From Exiguobacterium sp. Helios (GTDB lineage Bacteria > Bacillota > Bacilli > Exiguobacteriales > Exiguobacteriaceae), in NCBI RefSeq assembly GCF_014524545.1, contig NZ_CP053557.1, positions 1,017,501-1,081,500 of the forward strand: 64,000 bases of DNA, in the 5' to 3' direction. Under the pieces are notes generated by a model. The model was not told the origin of the DNA. It saw nothing but the letters and a program-made list of their open reading frames with translations, and searched no databases. The first letter of the stretch is position 1; every line of letters starts with the position of its first letter. Shown here piece after piece: positions 1-8,569 of the stretch. Position numbers and translations under genes: made by a program.

Positions 1-19
1 AGTCGAGAGGGGAACGCTT

Positions 20-1018
20 GTGGCACAGTTGAAAGAATGGACAAAAGTTTTCCGGGCAAGAAAGTGGATGAAGCGAGCAGAACCGATTTTACCGTTATGG
101 CACGGTTATATTGGATATAAGTATGGTCTGTTTGATGTTTTAGGATCAGGGGCGACACGGGCCGAAGCACAAGTCCGTCTTAAGCAGCCGTTGACGACAG
201 AAGCCTTATCCCGTTGGTTTGAAGTCGGGTTGGCGGTAGGACATTTAAAAAAGAAAGACTTGCGCTATACAGCGACACGTCATGTTTTACCTGAATTATC
301 AAAAACAGATGAGAGAAGCATCGGTTTTATGTTATCCGAGTTGATGGAACTTCATCTGCCTGCCTTGTTCTCTTATCCGCAATTTTTAGAACATGGTCAA
401 CAAAAAAAGTTTGATGGCGAAGAACACGGCGACATCGTAGCAGAAACATCTGCGCTGGTGGAAACTGTTGCATTTCCTGCTGTCCGTCACATCATCCGCA
501 GTCAAAATGTGACATCACTACTTGATATCGGCTGTGCCTACGGTGGTTACTTACGTAAAATTCACGAAGCATTGCCTGAACTACGACTGGCAGGAATTGA
601 TATCGAGGAATCGGTCATCGCGGAAGCGAAACGACGGGATACGACCGGAGAAATTGATTTTACTGTCGGGGATATTAAAACATACGACGTCAAAGAAACA
701 TATGACGGCGTCATGATGAACAACATTTTGTATTATTTCCCGAAAGAAGAACGGCTTCGTCTTTTAGAAGGTGTCCGGCGTTTCGTTAAAGATGACGGGA
801 CGGTCATTTTGGTCACACCATTACGCGACAGTGAACATGGTGCACCATTCTCCGCGGCATTCAATGCGTTCATGACGTTACATGAAAATCTTTACCCGTT
901 GCCGGGGAAAGAAGAATTGACAGAACAACTTCATGCTGCCGGTTTTAAAAATGTGTCGATTTCACCATTTTTAAAAGAAGGAGCTTGGTATATCGTAACT
1001 GCAAACGCCACTTCCTAA
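20..1018 (+). CDS. class I SAM-dependent methyltransferase
   Basis: 332-residue protein. The SAM-binding motif LLDIGCAYGG is at about residues 167-176, followed by the acidic ribose contact GIDIEES at 192-198. The N-terminal ~150 residues look like the helical dimerisation domain of O-methyltransferases. The GTG start follows a GAGGGG ribosome binding site. Its stop codon lies inside an intrinsic terminator, so it ends a transcript and is not simply the first gene of the crt operon that follows 100 bp later. Because of this neighbourhood, a carotenoid acid or sugar methylation role is possible. The substrate cannot be read from the sequence. Confidence 0.8.
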   Translation: MAQLKEWTKVFRARKWMKRAEPILPLWHGYIGYKYGLFDVLGSGATRAEAQVRLKQPLTTEALSRWFEVGLAVGHLKKKDLRYTATRHVLPELSKTDERSIGFMLSELMELHLPALFSYPQFLEHGQQKKFDGEEHGDIVAETSALVETVAFPAVRHIIRSQNVTSLLDIGCAYGGYLRKIHEALPELRLAGIDIEESVIAEAKRRDTTGEIDFTVGDIKTYDVKETYDGVMMNNILYYFPKEERLRLLEGVRRFVKDDGTVILVTPLRDSEHGAPFSAAFNAFMTLHENLYPLPGKEELTEQLHAAGFKNVSISPFLKEGAWYIVTANATS

Positions 1019-1036
1019 AGGAAGCTTGGCGTTTTT
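1003..1036 (+). terminator. intrinsic terminator overlapping the methyltransferase stop
   Basis: Stem AAACGCCA / TGGCGTTT with an inner TTCCT/AGGAA helix, then a run of T. The TAA stop at 1016-1018 sits in the hairpin. Confidence 0.7.
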
Positions 1037-1058
1037 ACAGTTTCAGGACAGTTCAGAT

Positions 1059-1088
1059 TTGTGGGGAGTAGTATGTGATTAGTATAAT
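1059..1088 (+). promoter_or_regulatory. candidate sigma-A promoter of the crt operon
   Basis: A perfect -10 box TATAAT at 1083-1088, with a weak -35 (TTGTGG, 1059-1064) 18 bp upstream. It falls just after the methyltransferase terminator and 35 bp before the chosen start of the first desaturase. The longest open frame there (from GTG 1075) would include this -10 box, which argues against that start. Confidence 0.5.
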
Positions 1089-1122
1089 AGTTAAAACGAG
1101 TAGAGAAAAGGGAGAGATTCGT

Positions 1123-2613
1123 GTGAAGCAGCGTGTAGCCGTTATTGGAGCAGGACCTGGAGGGCTCGCTTGTGCGATGTTGCTGGCAGGTAGAGGAATA
1201 GATGTCACCGTATATGAAAAACAACCGATCGTTGGGGGACGAACGTCTCGCGTACAGGTCGGAGATTATCAATTTGACCGTGGTCCTACCTTTTTAAATA
1301 TGCCGCACATTTTAGAAAATTTGTTTACAAGTATCGGTCTGGATATGAAGGACTATTTGGATTTGAAAGCGCTGGATCCGATGTACACCCTCTATTTTAA
1401 CGGGGGAAAAGATCACTTTACGATGACGACGGATCGTGATCGGATGAAACAAACGATTGAGCAGCATTTCCCTGGAAATGGGGAAGGGTATGACCGTTTC
1501 ATGGCAGAACAAGCCTTGAAGCTGGCGAAACTGATGCCGATACTGCAGACGAAGCACGATAAACTAACGGATTATCTGTCTCCACGCGTCATTACGGCAC
1601 TTCCGCGTCTTTCTCTTGGGCGTTCTTTATATGATGTCCTGTCCGATTATTTTACGAGTGAAGAATTGAAATATGCCTTTACGTTCCAAGCTAAATATTT
1701 AGGCATGTCAGCTTGGGAGTGCCCGGGTGGCTTTTCTATCTTGTCTTATATGGAACATGCTTACGGTGTCCATCATCCAATCGGTGGAATGAATCAAATC
1801 CCAGAAGCGATGAAACGGGCAGTGGAAGAACTCGGGGGAACCGTCCATCTTAATACAGGGATCAGTCAATTGATTTTGGAAGGGACGACCGCGACAGGAG
1901 TCATCCTCGAGTCGGGTGAACATGTTCTATACGATGATGTCGTTGTCGGAGCAGACTTTGCGCATGCGATGAATCATCTTGTTCCTGAAGGTGTTTTAAA
2001 AAAATGGTCGCGTCCGAAAATTGATCGTAAAAAGTTCTCTTGTTCGACGTTCATGCTGTACTTAGGTGTCAATAAATCATTTGATGCCCCGCACCATACG
2101 ATTTATTTTGCTGATGATTATGAAAGAAATGTCCGGGAGATGACTCAGACATTGGAATTATCAGATGACTTTTCATTTTATGTCCAAAATCCATCAATCA
2201 TCGACGGAACACTTGCACCGAAAGGGAAATCATCTTTGTACGTCTTAGTACCCGTTCCGAATAATTATTCCGAACTTGACTGGGCGATTGAAGGACCTAA
2301 ACTGCGTCGTCGTGTCCTCGATGCACTGGAACACCGTTCTCCATATAAAGGTGTCGAAGCGGCAATTGAAGTGGAAGAGATGTTTACACCAGATGACTGG
2401 GAAGCGATGGGCGTGCACCAAGGGGCAACATTTAATTTGGGACATCAATTAACACAAATGATGTACTTTAGACCACACAATCGTTTTGAAGAACTGCATC
2501 ACGTTTATTTAGTGGGAGGCGGAACACATCCTGGAAGTGGACTTCCGACCATCTTTGAATCAGCTCGGATCACGGCGGACTTATTGACAAGTGAAGTAGG
2601 TGTCGGAAAATGA
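1123..2613 (+). CDS. crtN: CrtN-type carotenoid desaturase (FAD amine-oxidoreductase family)
   Basis: 496 residues, typical for CrtI/CrtN enzymes. It has the N-terminal dinucleotide fold GAGPGG at about residues 9-14, the FDRGPT motif that follows in this family, and the C-terminal FAD signature GGGTHPGSGLP. It should oxidise the C30 backbone (diapophytoene or a later intermediate) at the membrane. The GTG start at 1123 is chosen because AAAGGGAGAG lies 6 bp upstream; the open frame extends to 1075 but would overlap the promoter. The stop overlaps the next start (ATGA), so the two desaturases are translationally coupled. Assignment to CrtN rather than another CrtN-like step is an inference. 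Confidence 0.82.
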   Translation: MKQRVAVIGAGPGGLACAMLLAGRGIDVTVYEKQPIVGGRTSRVQVGDYQFDRGPTFLNMPHILENLFTSIGLDMKDYLDLKALDPMYTLYFNGGKDHFTMTTDRDRMKQTIEQHFPGNGEGYDRFMAEQALKLAKLMPILQTKHDKLTDYLSPRVITALPRLSLGRSLYDVLSDYFTSEELKYAFTFQAKYLGMSAWECPGGFSILSYMEHAYGVHHPIGGMNQIPEAMKRAVEELGGTVHLNTGISQLILEGTTATGVILESGEHVLYDDVVVGADFAHAMNHLVPEGVLKKWSRPKIDRKKFSCSTFMLYLGVNKSFDAPHHTIYFADDYERNVREMTQTLELSDDFSFYVQNPSIIDGTLAPKGKSSLYVLVPVPNNYSELDWAIEGPKLRRRVLDALEHRSPYKGVEAAIEVEEMFTPDDWEAMGVHQGATFNLGHQLTQMMYFRPHNRFEELHHVYLVGGGTHPGSGLPTIFESARITADLLTSEVGVGK

Positions 2614-4082
2614 AGATTGGATTCGTCGGAGCAGGTGTCGGAACTTTACACGCCGCGTTATTGTTAACAAAACGATACCCGGAAGTGGAAATCACGATTT
2701 TTGAAAAAGAGTCACGTGCAGGTGGTCGACTCGCTTCTGTTGATTTCGAGACAGGCGGAAGAATTGACCAGGGTCCCACAATCGTCTTGATGCCTGGAAA
2801 ACTCCAGGAACAACTGAAAGAAGCTGGTCTGGAAGGTGTTGAGCTGGAGCGGATTGACCCGTTGTATGATCTGCATTTTGATGACGGAACGATTGTGACA
2901 AAACAAGCGGATGTGGTCGATCAAACGATTGCGATTGAGCGTCAATTTGGAGAAGGTCGCGGATTCCAAGAATTTATGCAACAAAAAGCAAAGGATTATG
3001 ACGTCAGCGTATCGAAATTTTTAGAGCGTACCTATTTCCGTAAACGTGATTTGTTACATCCGGATATGTTAGCACCTTTAGTAAAGATGCATGCGATGGA
3101 AACAGCACATGATCATTTAAAACGTTTCTTTAAAAGTAAACACTTGCGAATGGCTTACAGTTTTCCGACTTTTTATATTGGAGGAAATCCTTATACGACA
3201 CCTTCGATTTATGGACTGATTCCTTATCGGGAACAAGAAGAGGGCGTCTGGTACGTTAAAGGCGGATACTTCTCTTTAGCGGAGCGGATGTACGAAGTAT
3301 TAGTCGAGCGAGGGGTTACGTTCAAGTTCAATCAACCGGTCGACCGTGTTTTGATACAACAAGGTCAGGCGAAGGGACTTGTCGCTGCAGGGCAAGAATA
3401 CACGTATGATACCGTTGTCTTGAACGGTGAATTTCCATTGATGGAATACCTGGTAGAAGGTAAGCAACCGAAAAAGTATGTGCCATCCGGCGGAACATTA
3501 CTGTTGTACTTTAAAATTGACGGGAAAGTCGATTTACCGGTTCATCGTTTTTTAATGCCAAGTGATTTAAAACCGTTGATGACGTCCATCTTCAAAAAAA
3601 ATGAGTTGCCAGAACATCCTGCTGTCTATTTATTTAATCCAAGCAAGATTGATGACTCGCTGACGGAATCAGGTACAAGTGTCGTCTATGCATTAGTGCC
3701 ATCACCACGCGGATTTAATCAAGAGAACTATGAAGCGCACGGGTTTATTGATCAGATTTCAGAAAAAATCGAGCAGCATCTACCTGGTTTCCAAAGTAAA
3801 GTTACAGAAATGAAAATACGCACACCTCAAGACGCACAAGATTTTGGGTTGTATGAAGGTGGAAGTTTTGGTATTGCACCGACGATTCGTCAATCAGCCG
3901 CCTTGAAAACACAAGCCAAACCTTATGCTGATATTGATCGGTTGTATGCAGTAGGCGCATCTGTCCATCCGTGTGGAGGCGTTCCGATCGTCATGATGGG
4001 AGCGACATTACTTGTCAATCGAATGGAACAAGAGATGAGGTGGAAAAATGGATACAGTGACGAACGCATATCTAATATGTGA
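2610..4082 (+). CDS. crtN: second CrtN-type carotenoid desaturase
   Basis: 490 residues. It has an N-terminal GAGVGT nucleotide-binding turn, the family motif DQGPTIVLMP, and the C-terminal signature in the form SVHPCGGVPIV, with Cys where relatives usually have Gly or Ala. The stretch YIGGNPYTTPSIYGLIP resembles staphylococcal CrtN (YIGIDPKRGPSLYSIIP, from memory). It may therefore be the diapophytoene desaturase proper, with the upstream paralogue performing another oxidation. It overlaps the upstream gene by 4 bp and crtM by 35 bp, a tightly packed operon. Confidence 0.8.
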   Translation: MKIGFVGAGVGTLHAALLLTKRYPEVEITIFEKESRAGGRLASVDFETGGRIDQGPTIVLMPGKLQEQLKEAGLEGVELERIDPLYDLHFDDGTIVTKQADVVDQTIAIERQFGEGRGFQEFMQQKAKDYDVSVSKFLERTYFRKRDLLHPDMLAPLVKMHAMETAHDHLKRFFKSKHLRMAYSFPTFYIGGNPYTTPSIYGLIPYREQEEGVWYVKGGYFSLAERMYEVLVERGVTFKFNQPVDRVLIQQGQAKGLVAAGQEYTYDTVVLNGEFPLMEYLVEGKQPKKYVPSGGTLLLYFKIDGKVDLPVHRFLMPSDLKPLMTSIFKKNELPEHPAVYLFNPSKIDDSLTESGTSVVYALVPSPRGFNQENYEAHGFIDQISEKIEQHLPGFQSKVTEMKIRTPQDAQDFGLYEGGSFGIAPTIRQSAALKTQAKPYADIDRLYAVGASVHPCGGVPIVMMGATLLVNRMEQEMRWKNGYSDERISNM

Positions 4083-4875
4083 ACAAACGATTCAAGATGG
4101 ATCAAAAACCTTTTATAAAGCCTTCTCTTTATTGCCGAGACAGGATCGAATGGCAGTATACGCCATCTATACGTTTTGTCGTCATCTTGATGATACGGTA
4201 GATGAATCAGCGACTCCAAAAGAAAGTTTAGCGGAATTTTTGGAAGAGTTTCGTTTATTTCGATCCGGTCAATCGATTAATAAACCATTATGGATTGCAC
4301 TCGCAGATGTCTTTAAAAGATATGAGATGGATGAAACGCCATTTTTAGAACTGGCAGAAGGCATGCGGTGGGATATCGAGAAAAACCGATATCAATCACT
4401 GGAAGAGACGGAAAAGTACAGTTATTACGTCGCGAGTACAGTTGGTTTGATGTTGTTGCCGATTCTTGCACCCAAACAAAATGATTTACGGGAGTCAGCC
4501 ATTCAATTAGGAATCGCGATGCAATTAACAAACATTCTTCGCGATGTAGGCGAGGATGCAAAACGAGGACGCGTCTATTTACCGAAAGACTGGATGGATC
4601 AGTATGGTGTGACGACGGAATCGTTGCTGACGGGAACCCCTTCCGGTGATTTTGCTGGATTGTGGGAAGCACTGGCGTTAAGAGCCGAACATTTATATGA
4701 TGCAGCAACGCCTTCGTTTGATCGCTACCCGAAAGAAAGTCGCCGTGCGCTGAAAGTGGCGTCCTTACTTTACCGGGGGATTCTGGACGCGGCACGGGAT
4801 AATCAATATGATGTGTTCACAAAACGTGCCTATGTCAGCCGGTGGCAAAAGATGAAGTTACTCGCTACGATTTAA
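4048..4875 (+). CDS. crtM: dehydrosqualene (4,4'-diapophytoene) synthase
   Basis: 275 residues, squalene/phytoene synthase family. It condenses two farnesyl diphosphates head to head, the first step of C30 carotenoids. Both Asp-rich diphosphate/Mg binding motifs are present: HLDDTVDE at residues 47-53 and NILRDVGED at 162-170. The short length and the CrtN-type neighbours point to the C30 enzyme rather than C40 CrtB. The ATG at 4048 has GATGAGGTGG upstream and lies inside the end of the preceding gene. It is the last gene of the + strand crt operon. Confidence 0.9.
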   Translation: MDTVTNAYLICEQTIQDGSKTFYKAFSLLPRQDRMAVYAIYTFCRHLDDTVDESATPKESLAEFLEEFRLFRSGQSINKPLWIALADVFKRYEMDETPFLELAEGMRWDIEKNRYQSLEETEKYSYYVASTVGLMLLPILAPKQNDLRESAIQLGIAMQLTNILRDVGEDAKRGRVYLPKDWMDQYGVTTESLLTGTPSGDFAGLWEALALRAEHLYDAATPSFDRYPKESRRALKVASLLYRGILDAARDNQYDVFTKRAYVSRWQKMKLLATI

Positions 4876-4887
4876 CGAAAACCCCAT

Positions 4888-5247
4888 AAAAAAAAGACCT
4901 TGGCGGGGACCAAGGTCTTTTTTTTTTATGGAGTTTAGACCGGGGAGTCTAAACTGAAATCTGTTTGTACAAAATCAGATACATAGTTCCAACAAGACAG
5001 GTCGCGATCCACGGGGATGGATCTGTTAATGATTGAGCCATCTGTAAACTGATTGGGATGAGACGATCTAAGGGGGAACGTCGTAAGTCATGCCAAACAG
5101 TTTACGGTGGTGTATCTATTGAACAAGTGGGTCTTGAACAAATGATTGAGACAAAACAGATATGTTAAGTTCCTAAACGCTTTTGACTCGGGGAAGTCAC
5201 CATGCGCTTGATTGAGGATGTGGGGTCAATCACTACCTCTTGAACTC
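4888..5247 (-). ncRNA. candidate structured small RNA with repeated UCCCCG loops
   Basis: There is no credible gene in the 434 bp between crtM and the CrtP-type gene. Read on the - strand it forms, in order: TGATTGA/TCAATCA (5232-5209, loop CCCCACATCC); TGACT/AGTCA (5199-5184, loop TCCCCG); a weak CAAG/CTTG (5136-5124, loop ACCCA); a long-range GTAAACTG/CAGTTTAC pair (5105-5044) enclosing GACG/CGTC (5082-5062, loop TTCCCCCTTAGAT); GATCCA/TGGATC (5023-5006, loop TCCCCG); AGTTTAGAC/GTCTAAACT (4955-4932, loop TCCCCG); and the terminator (4922-4891, loop TCCCCG). The stems differ but the hexaloop is identical four times. C-rich UCCC loops are known in Listeria LhrC and staphylococcal Rsa RNAs, where they pair with Shine-Dalgarno sequences. 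The function here is inferred. It may have its own promoter or be released from the crt 3' UTR. Confidence 0.6.
4891..4927. terminator. bidirectional intrinsic terminator, loop CGGGGA
   Basis: A perfect 13-bp stem (AAAAAGACCTTGG / CCAAGGTCTTTTT) around the loop CGGGGA. It is flanked by A-runs on one side and T-runs on the other, so it works both for crtM and for - strand transcripts coming from 5310. The loop is the same as in three other hairpins nearby. Confidence 0.9.
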
Positions 5248-5253
5248 GAAGTA

Positions 5254-5282
5254 ATCGTATCAAATCTAAGTTGTCCGTACAA
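5254..5282 (-). promoter_or_regulatory. candidate promoter of the structured RNA
   Basis: On the - strand: -35 TTGTAC (5282-5277), 17-bp spacer, extended -10 TGaTACGAT (-10 at 5259-5254). Transcription would begin near 5247 and reach the terminator at 4891 after about 360 nt. Confidence 0.4.
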
Positions 5283-5309
5283 GTAATTGATATGCAATTC
5301 ACATAACGT

Positions 5310-6782
5310 TCACAGGGTGGAGGCGACAGCGGACACGATTCGTTCGCTTGCCAGTTTTCCTGAAAGCGTTACCATTGGACTACCGCCACCGGGATGCGTC
5401 GATCCGCCGGCAAAAAACAAATTGTGAACATTCTTTGAACGGTTGCTTGGACGCATGAAAGCGCCACGTGTGCCGTTTGAAGAAAGACCATACAGCGAAC
5501 CATGATATGCTGAAAATTTTTGTTCAATGTCTTGCGGAGTGATCCGCTGTTCGAATAAAACATCAGACGTGATATCGATTCCGAACTGTTGCAGACGTTG
5601 ATTGATAATTTTATCATACGTATCAAAATCAATGGCAGACCCTTTATGAGTAGCTGGAGCATTTACAAGAACAAACAGATTATCGCCGGCTTCTCCCATT
5701 TCCGGTGCAGTGACCGAAGAGTTCGAGATGTAAATGGTCGGTTCTTCTGCATAACGATTTTGATTGAACAAAGCCTCGAACTCAGCTTCATAATCAGAAG
5801 AGAAAAAGACATTGTGATGTGCGAGTCCATCAATACGGCGTCCAAGTCCGATACACCGGACATAAGCAGAAATCGACGGCTCCATTTGTGAAGGTGTTGG
5901 ATTTTTGAAGTCAGGCCGGACGGTTTCTGAAATCAATCGTGGATACTGTGTCAGCAAGTCCCCGTTTAAAACGATGAAATCAACAGACAGATAATCTACG
6001 TGATTGAGTTCAATTTCTGTTGCCAACTGATTCGTCACTTCAATCTGTGTCACTTCGTCTCCTAACCGGAAAGTAACACCAAGTTCACGGGCACGACGGG
6101 CAAATCCTTCGGCGATGGTCGTATTTCCGCCACGGGTGAAATACACACCGTCATTTAACTCGAGATGGGCAATCAAACCGAATGTAGCGGGTGCTTGAAA
6201 CGGACTGCTTCCAATGTAGGTCGCATAGCGGTCAAGTGCTTGAATCAGCTGGGGATCCTTAAAATATTTTTTGTGCAGTCCATGAAGTGTCTTTAAAGGG
6301 TGAACCTTGATCATGTCGCGTAATAAGGAAAAATTGAAATAAGAGTCGATATTGATGAAAAATTGTTGTTTAGCGATGTTGTACAGTTCTCTAACCTCGT
6401 CCTGGTAGCCCGTAATGTCATTTTTAACAAGCTGACCATTCGTGAAGCGGTCGACTTCAGTCCGCATCGCCTCACGACCACTGGCGAACGTTAACGAACG
6501 TCCATCCGGAAAGTGATTGACGGTATGACGTGGCAATTTTTCAAACGTAAAGTAGTCATCCGGATCTGCTCCTGACTCTAAAATGACGGATTGAAAGATT
6601 TCAGGCATCGTGATGGTATTGGGACCGAAGTCAAACCGGTGTCCCTCAGACGTAATCGGCATCATCTTTCCACCGATGTGTTCGTTGCGTTCAATGACAG
6701 TAACGTTAAACCCTTTTGAAGCCAGTGAGATGGCGGCACTCAAACCGCCAAGCCCCGCTCCGATGACTGCGATATGCTTCAT
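5310..6782 (-). CDS. crtP: CrtP-type carotenoid oxidase (diaponeurosporene/apolycopene oxygenase-like)
   Basis: 490 residues, the third CrtN-family flavoprotein of the locus. It has GAGLGG near the N terminus, then IGGK and FDFGPNTITMP. The motifs IGSSPFQAPATFG, LAHHNVFF and GGSTHPGGGSPMVTLSG match staphylococcal CrtP more closely than CrtN. CrtP/CrtNb enzymes oxidise the terminal methyl of the C30 chain to an aldehyde, so I infer that step. The ATG at 6782 has a GGAGG site just upstream. It is the last gene of the - strand crt operon and converges on crtM. No aldehyde dehydrogenase gene is next to it. Confidence 0.8.
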   Translation of the reverse strand: MKHIAVIGAGLGGLSAAISLASKGFNVTVIERNEHIGGKMMPITSEGHRFDFGPNTITMPEIFQSVILESGADPDDYFTFEKLPRHTVNHFPDGRSLTFASGREAMRTEVDRFTNGQLVKNDITGYQDEVRELYNIAKQQFFINIDSYFNFSLLRDMIKVHPLKTLHGLHKKYFKDPQLIQALDRYATYIGSSPFQAPATFGLIAHLELNDGVYFTRGGNTTIAEGFARRARELGVTFRLGDEVTQIEVTNQLATEIELNHVDYLSVDFIVLNGDLLTQYPRLISETVRPDFKNPTPSQMEPSISAYVRCIGLGRRIDGLAHHNVFFSSDYEAEFEALFNQNRYAEEPTIYISNSSVTAPEMGEAGDNLFVLVNAPATHKGSAIDFDTYDKIINQRLQQFGIDITSDVLFEQRITPQDIEQKFSAYHGSLYGLSSNGTRGAFMRPSNRSKNVHNLFFAGGSTHPGGGSPMVTLSGKLASERIVSAVASTL

Positions 6783-6797
6783 AACAATAAAGCCTCC

Positions 6798-7874
6798 TTA
6801 AGAATATGTCCGACCCTTCCAACTGATTTCCCTTTTATTGAATCTTCGAATCATCGCCGTCGCAAGCAGGACGACATAAAGAATGACCGCAAGTGGATGC
6901 CAAAGCCAGGCATGAAAAATCATTGCCTTCCGGTCAATGCGGTAACGGGCAATCATGATCAAAAGAAAAGCTCCGAGTGTCCAAATCGACGGGAATATGA
7001 ACACGAGTGGTAAAGCGGCGGCTTGGACAAGGTAAAACAACAGGAAATAGCTGCCTACTGCATAAGAATCGTTCATACCGCGGAAAACGTTTTTCAGGAA
7101 ACCTTGCCAGACATCGCGGTTAGTCGCATACATGTCACAGCTGACATAGGGAGCCACATGAACGAGTGTCGTAGTAAAACCATTTTGTTTAAAAGCACGA
7201 CACAGCTCCAAATCGTCGACGAGTGCCATTTGAATGGCTTGATGTCCACCGACGTGTTCGTAAGCTTGCCTTTCGACGAGCACGACCATACCGTTTGCCG
7301 CTGCAAAGGCAGGATGTTTGACCTTCCGAAAGGCAATCGGCAGATGTTGGGCAATCAAGACGTGCTGCATCGGAATCAGACACTTTCCGAGAAAGGTCGG
7401 AACGGGGAATGACGGGAAGCCCGACAGGAACACAGCCTGTTCTTTTTGCAATGTCGCATAGAGCCGGGGAATCGTATCTGCTGCCAAAGTAATATCAGCG
7501 TCTAAGAACAACAGGTACTCTTCATCCGTCGCACTCGCGAGTTGATGACAAGCATGGACTTTCCCAGCCCAGCCAGATGGTAAATCAAGACCATCGATGA
7601 TTGTGAACTGGTCCTCTCCGCCGACAAGGCGGACTAGCAAATCACGTGTCTGATCAGTCGAGCGGTCTTCATATAAATAGACATGCATATTCGGATGAAG
7701 CGCTTGTCGTAACGAACGAATCAGTTTCTCGACATTCCGTTCTTCATTTCGAAGTGGAATACAGATTGCAAGACTTGGCGGAAGAACAGGTTCACTTAAT
7801 TTCGGTAAAAAGGACAGATTGATGAACGTGTAGAGACAAACAAAAGTTGCAATGACGAACAGTACTCCCATCAT
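6798..7874 (-). CDS. crtQ: family 2 glycosyltransferase, carotenoid type (CrtQ-like)
   Basis: About 358 residues. It has an N-terminal membrane anchor, then a GT-A fold beginning ICIPLRNEERNVEKL, with the nucleotide-sugar site YEDRSTDQT, GWAGKVHACHQLA and the metal-binding LFLDADI. The acceptor region DDLELCRAF is followed by C-terminal membrane helices. It should move a hexose from a UDP-sugar to the carotenoid at the membrane. I chose the ATG at 7874, whose ATGA overlaps the upstream stop; a GTG at 7895 in the same frame is possible. It lies 15 bp upstream of the CrtP-type gene. The symbol follows functional analogy to staphylococcal crtQ. Confidence 0.78.
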   Translation of the reverse strand: MMGVLFVIATFVCLYTFINLSFLPKLSEPVLPPSLAICIPLRNEERNVEKLIRSLRQALHPNMHVYLYEDRSTDQTRDLLVRLVGGEDQFTIIDGLDLPSGWAGKVHACHQLASATDEEYLLFLDADITLAADTIPRLYATLQKEQAVFLSGFPSFPVPTFLGKCLIPMQHVLIAQHLPIAFRKVKHPAFAAANGMVVLVERQAYEHVGGHQAIQMALVDDLELCRAFKQNGFTTTLVHVAPYVSCDMYATNRDVWQGFLKNVFRGMNDSYAVGSYFLLFYLVQAAALPLVFIFPSIWTLGAFLLIMIARYRIDRKAMIFHAWLWHPLAVILYVVLLATAMIRRFNKREISWKGRTYS

Positions 7875-8569
7875 GAACGGATCGCCTGTAACCACTGTTC
7901 CGTTTTAGCGGGGAGCGGCTCCTTTCTCGTAGTCAATACACGATATGATTCAATCCGTTCTTCGATTGCGTCAGTCCGGACGTCATCATACAGTCGGGTC
8001 ATCGCATTCGTTAGATAACGTAACTGCTCCGAACTTCGTGAATCGGACAGCTGGATCGTCCGGGTCCGGATATAGACGTCCGGCTGTTGTTCATGACTGA
8101 AGGAATAGTAAAACGAAAACAGGGAGATGGAGCGGGCTGATTTTGCCAGATGTGTTGCTCCGCTGCTGAGCTGAAGCGGCCGTTCTTCCTGATGCCGCTC
8201 TTCTCCTTGAGGGAACATCCAGACACTGCTACCGTTTGCGAGTTGATTTTTTGCATACTGCAGGCTTTGTTTGATTTCCGCAAACGAACTCCGATCAATG
8301 GAAAAGCCGCCGAGTCGAGTAAAGAAAGGAAAACGTTCCAGTCCCTGCTCATCAATCATGACGTAAGGGTCGTGACGCAAAACCGTTTGATCGAGATGAA
8401 ACAAAATCATGCCGTCCCACCACGATCCGTGCGTCGCGAGCATCAAGCCGGGGGTCGGTAAATCATCCGCCCGGTAGAGAATCCGGTGGAATTGTTTTCT
8501 GATTAAACGTTCTTTGACGTATAGATGAAAAGCGTATTCAGCCAACTTGTTTTTGTTTGCTTTTTGCAA
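7871..8569 (-). CDS. PlsC-type acyltransferase, probably acylates the carotenoid sugar
   Basis: 232 residues from a TTG start. The lysophospholipid acyltransferase motif I is THGSWWDG (HX4D form), with motif III FPQGEERH. Lying between a CruF-type hydratase and a glycosyltransferase in a pigment operon, it most likely adds a fatty acid to the glycosyl group, giving a membrane-anchored ester. The start is decided by a perfect AAGGAGGTG (8584-8576) 6 bp before TTG 8569; an ATG 12 codons earlier (8605) has no site and lies deeper in the upstream gene. It is unlike staphylococcal CrtO in family. A role in phospholipid synthesis cannot be excluded. Confidence 0.75.
   Translation of the reverse strand: MQKANKNKLAEYAFHLYVKERLIRKQFHRILYRADDLPTPGLMLATHGSWWDGMILFHLDQTVLRHDPYVMIDEQGLERFPFFTRLGGFSIDRSSFAEIKQSLQYAKNQLANGSSVWMFPQGEERHQEERPLQLSSGATHLAKSARSISLFSFYYSFSHEQQPDVYIRTRTIQLSDSRSSEQLRYLTNAMTRLYDDVRTDAIEERIESYRVLTTRKEPLPAKTEQWLQAIRS

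Noticed and set aside
1075-1122. Extension of the first desaturase to GTG 1075
   Set aside because: No site upstream, and the -10 box TATAAT lies inside. GTG 1123 with AAAGGGAGAG is better.
4313-4795. 160-codon open frame antisense to crtM
   Set aside because: Lies wholly within crtM, no ribosome binding site and no protein family.
5058-5168. 36-codon + strand open frame in the crtM-crtP gap
   Set aside because: No ribosome binding site, no recognisable family, and it lies across the inverted repeats of the structured RNA candidate. A degraded transposase was considered, but I found no terminal repeats or family motif.
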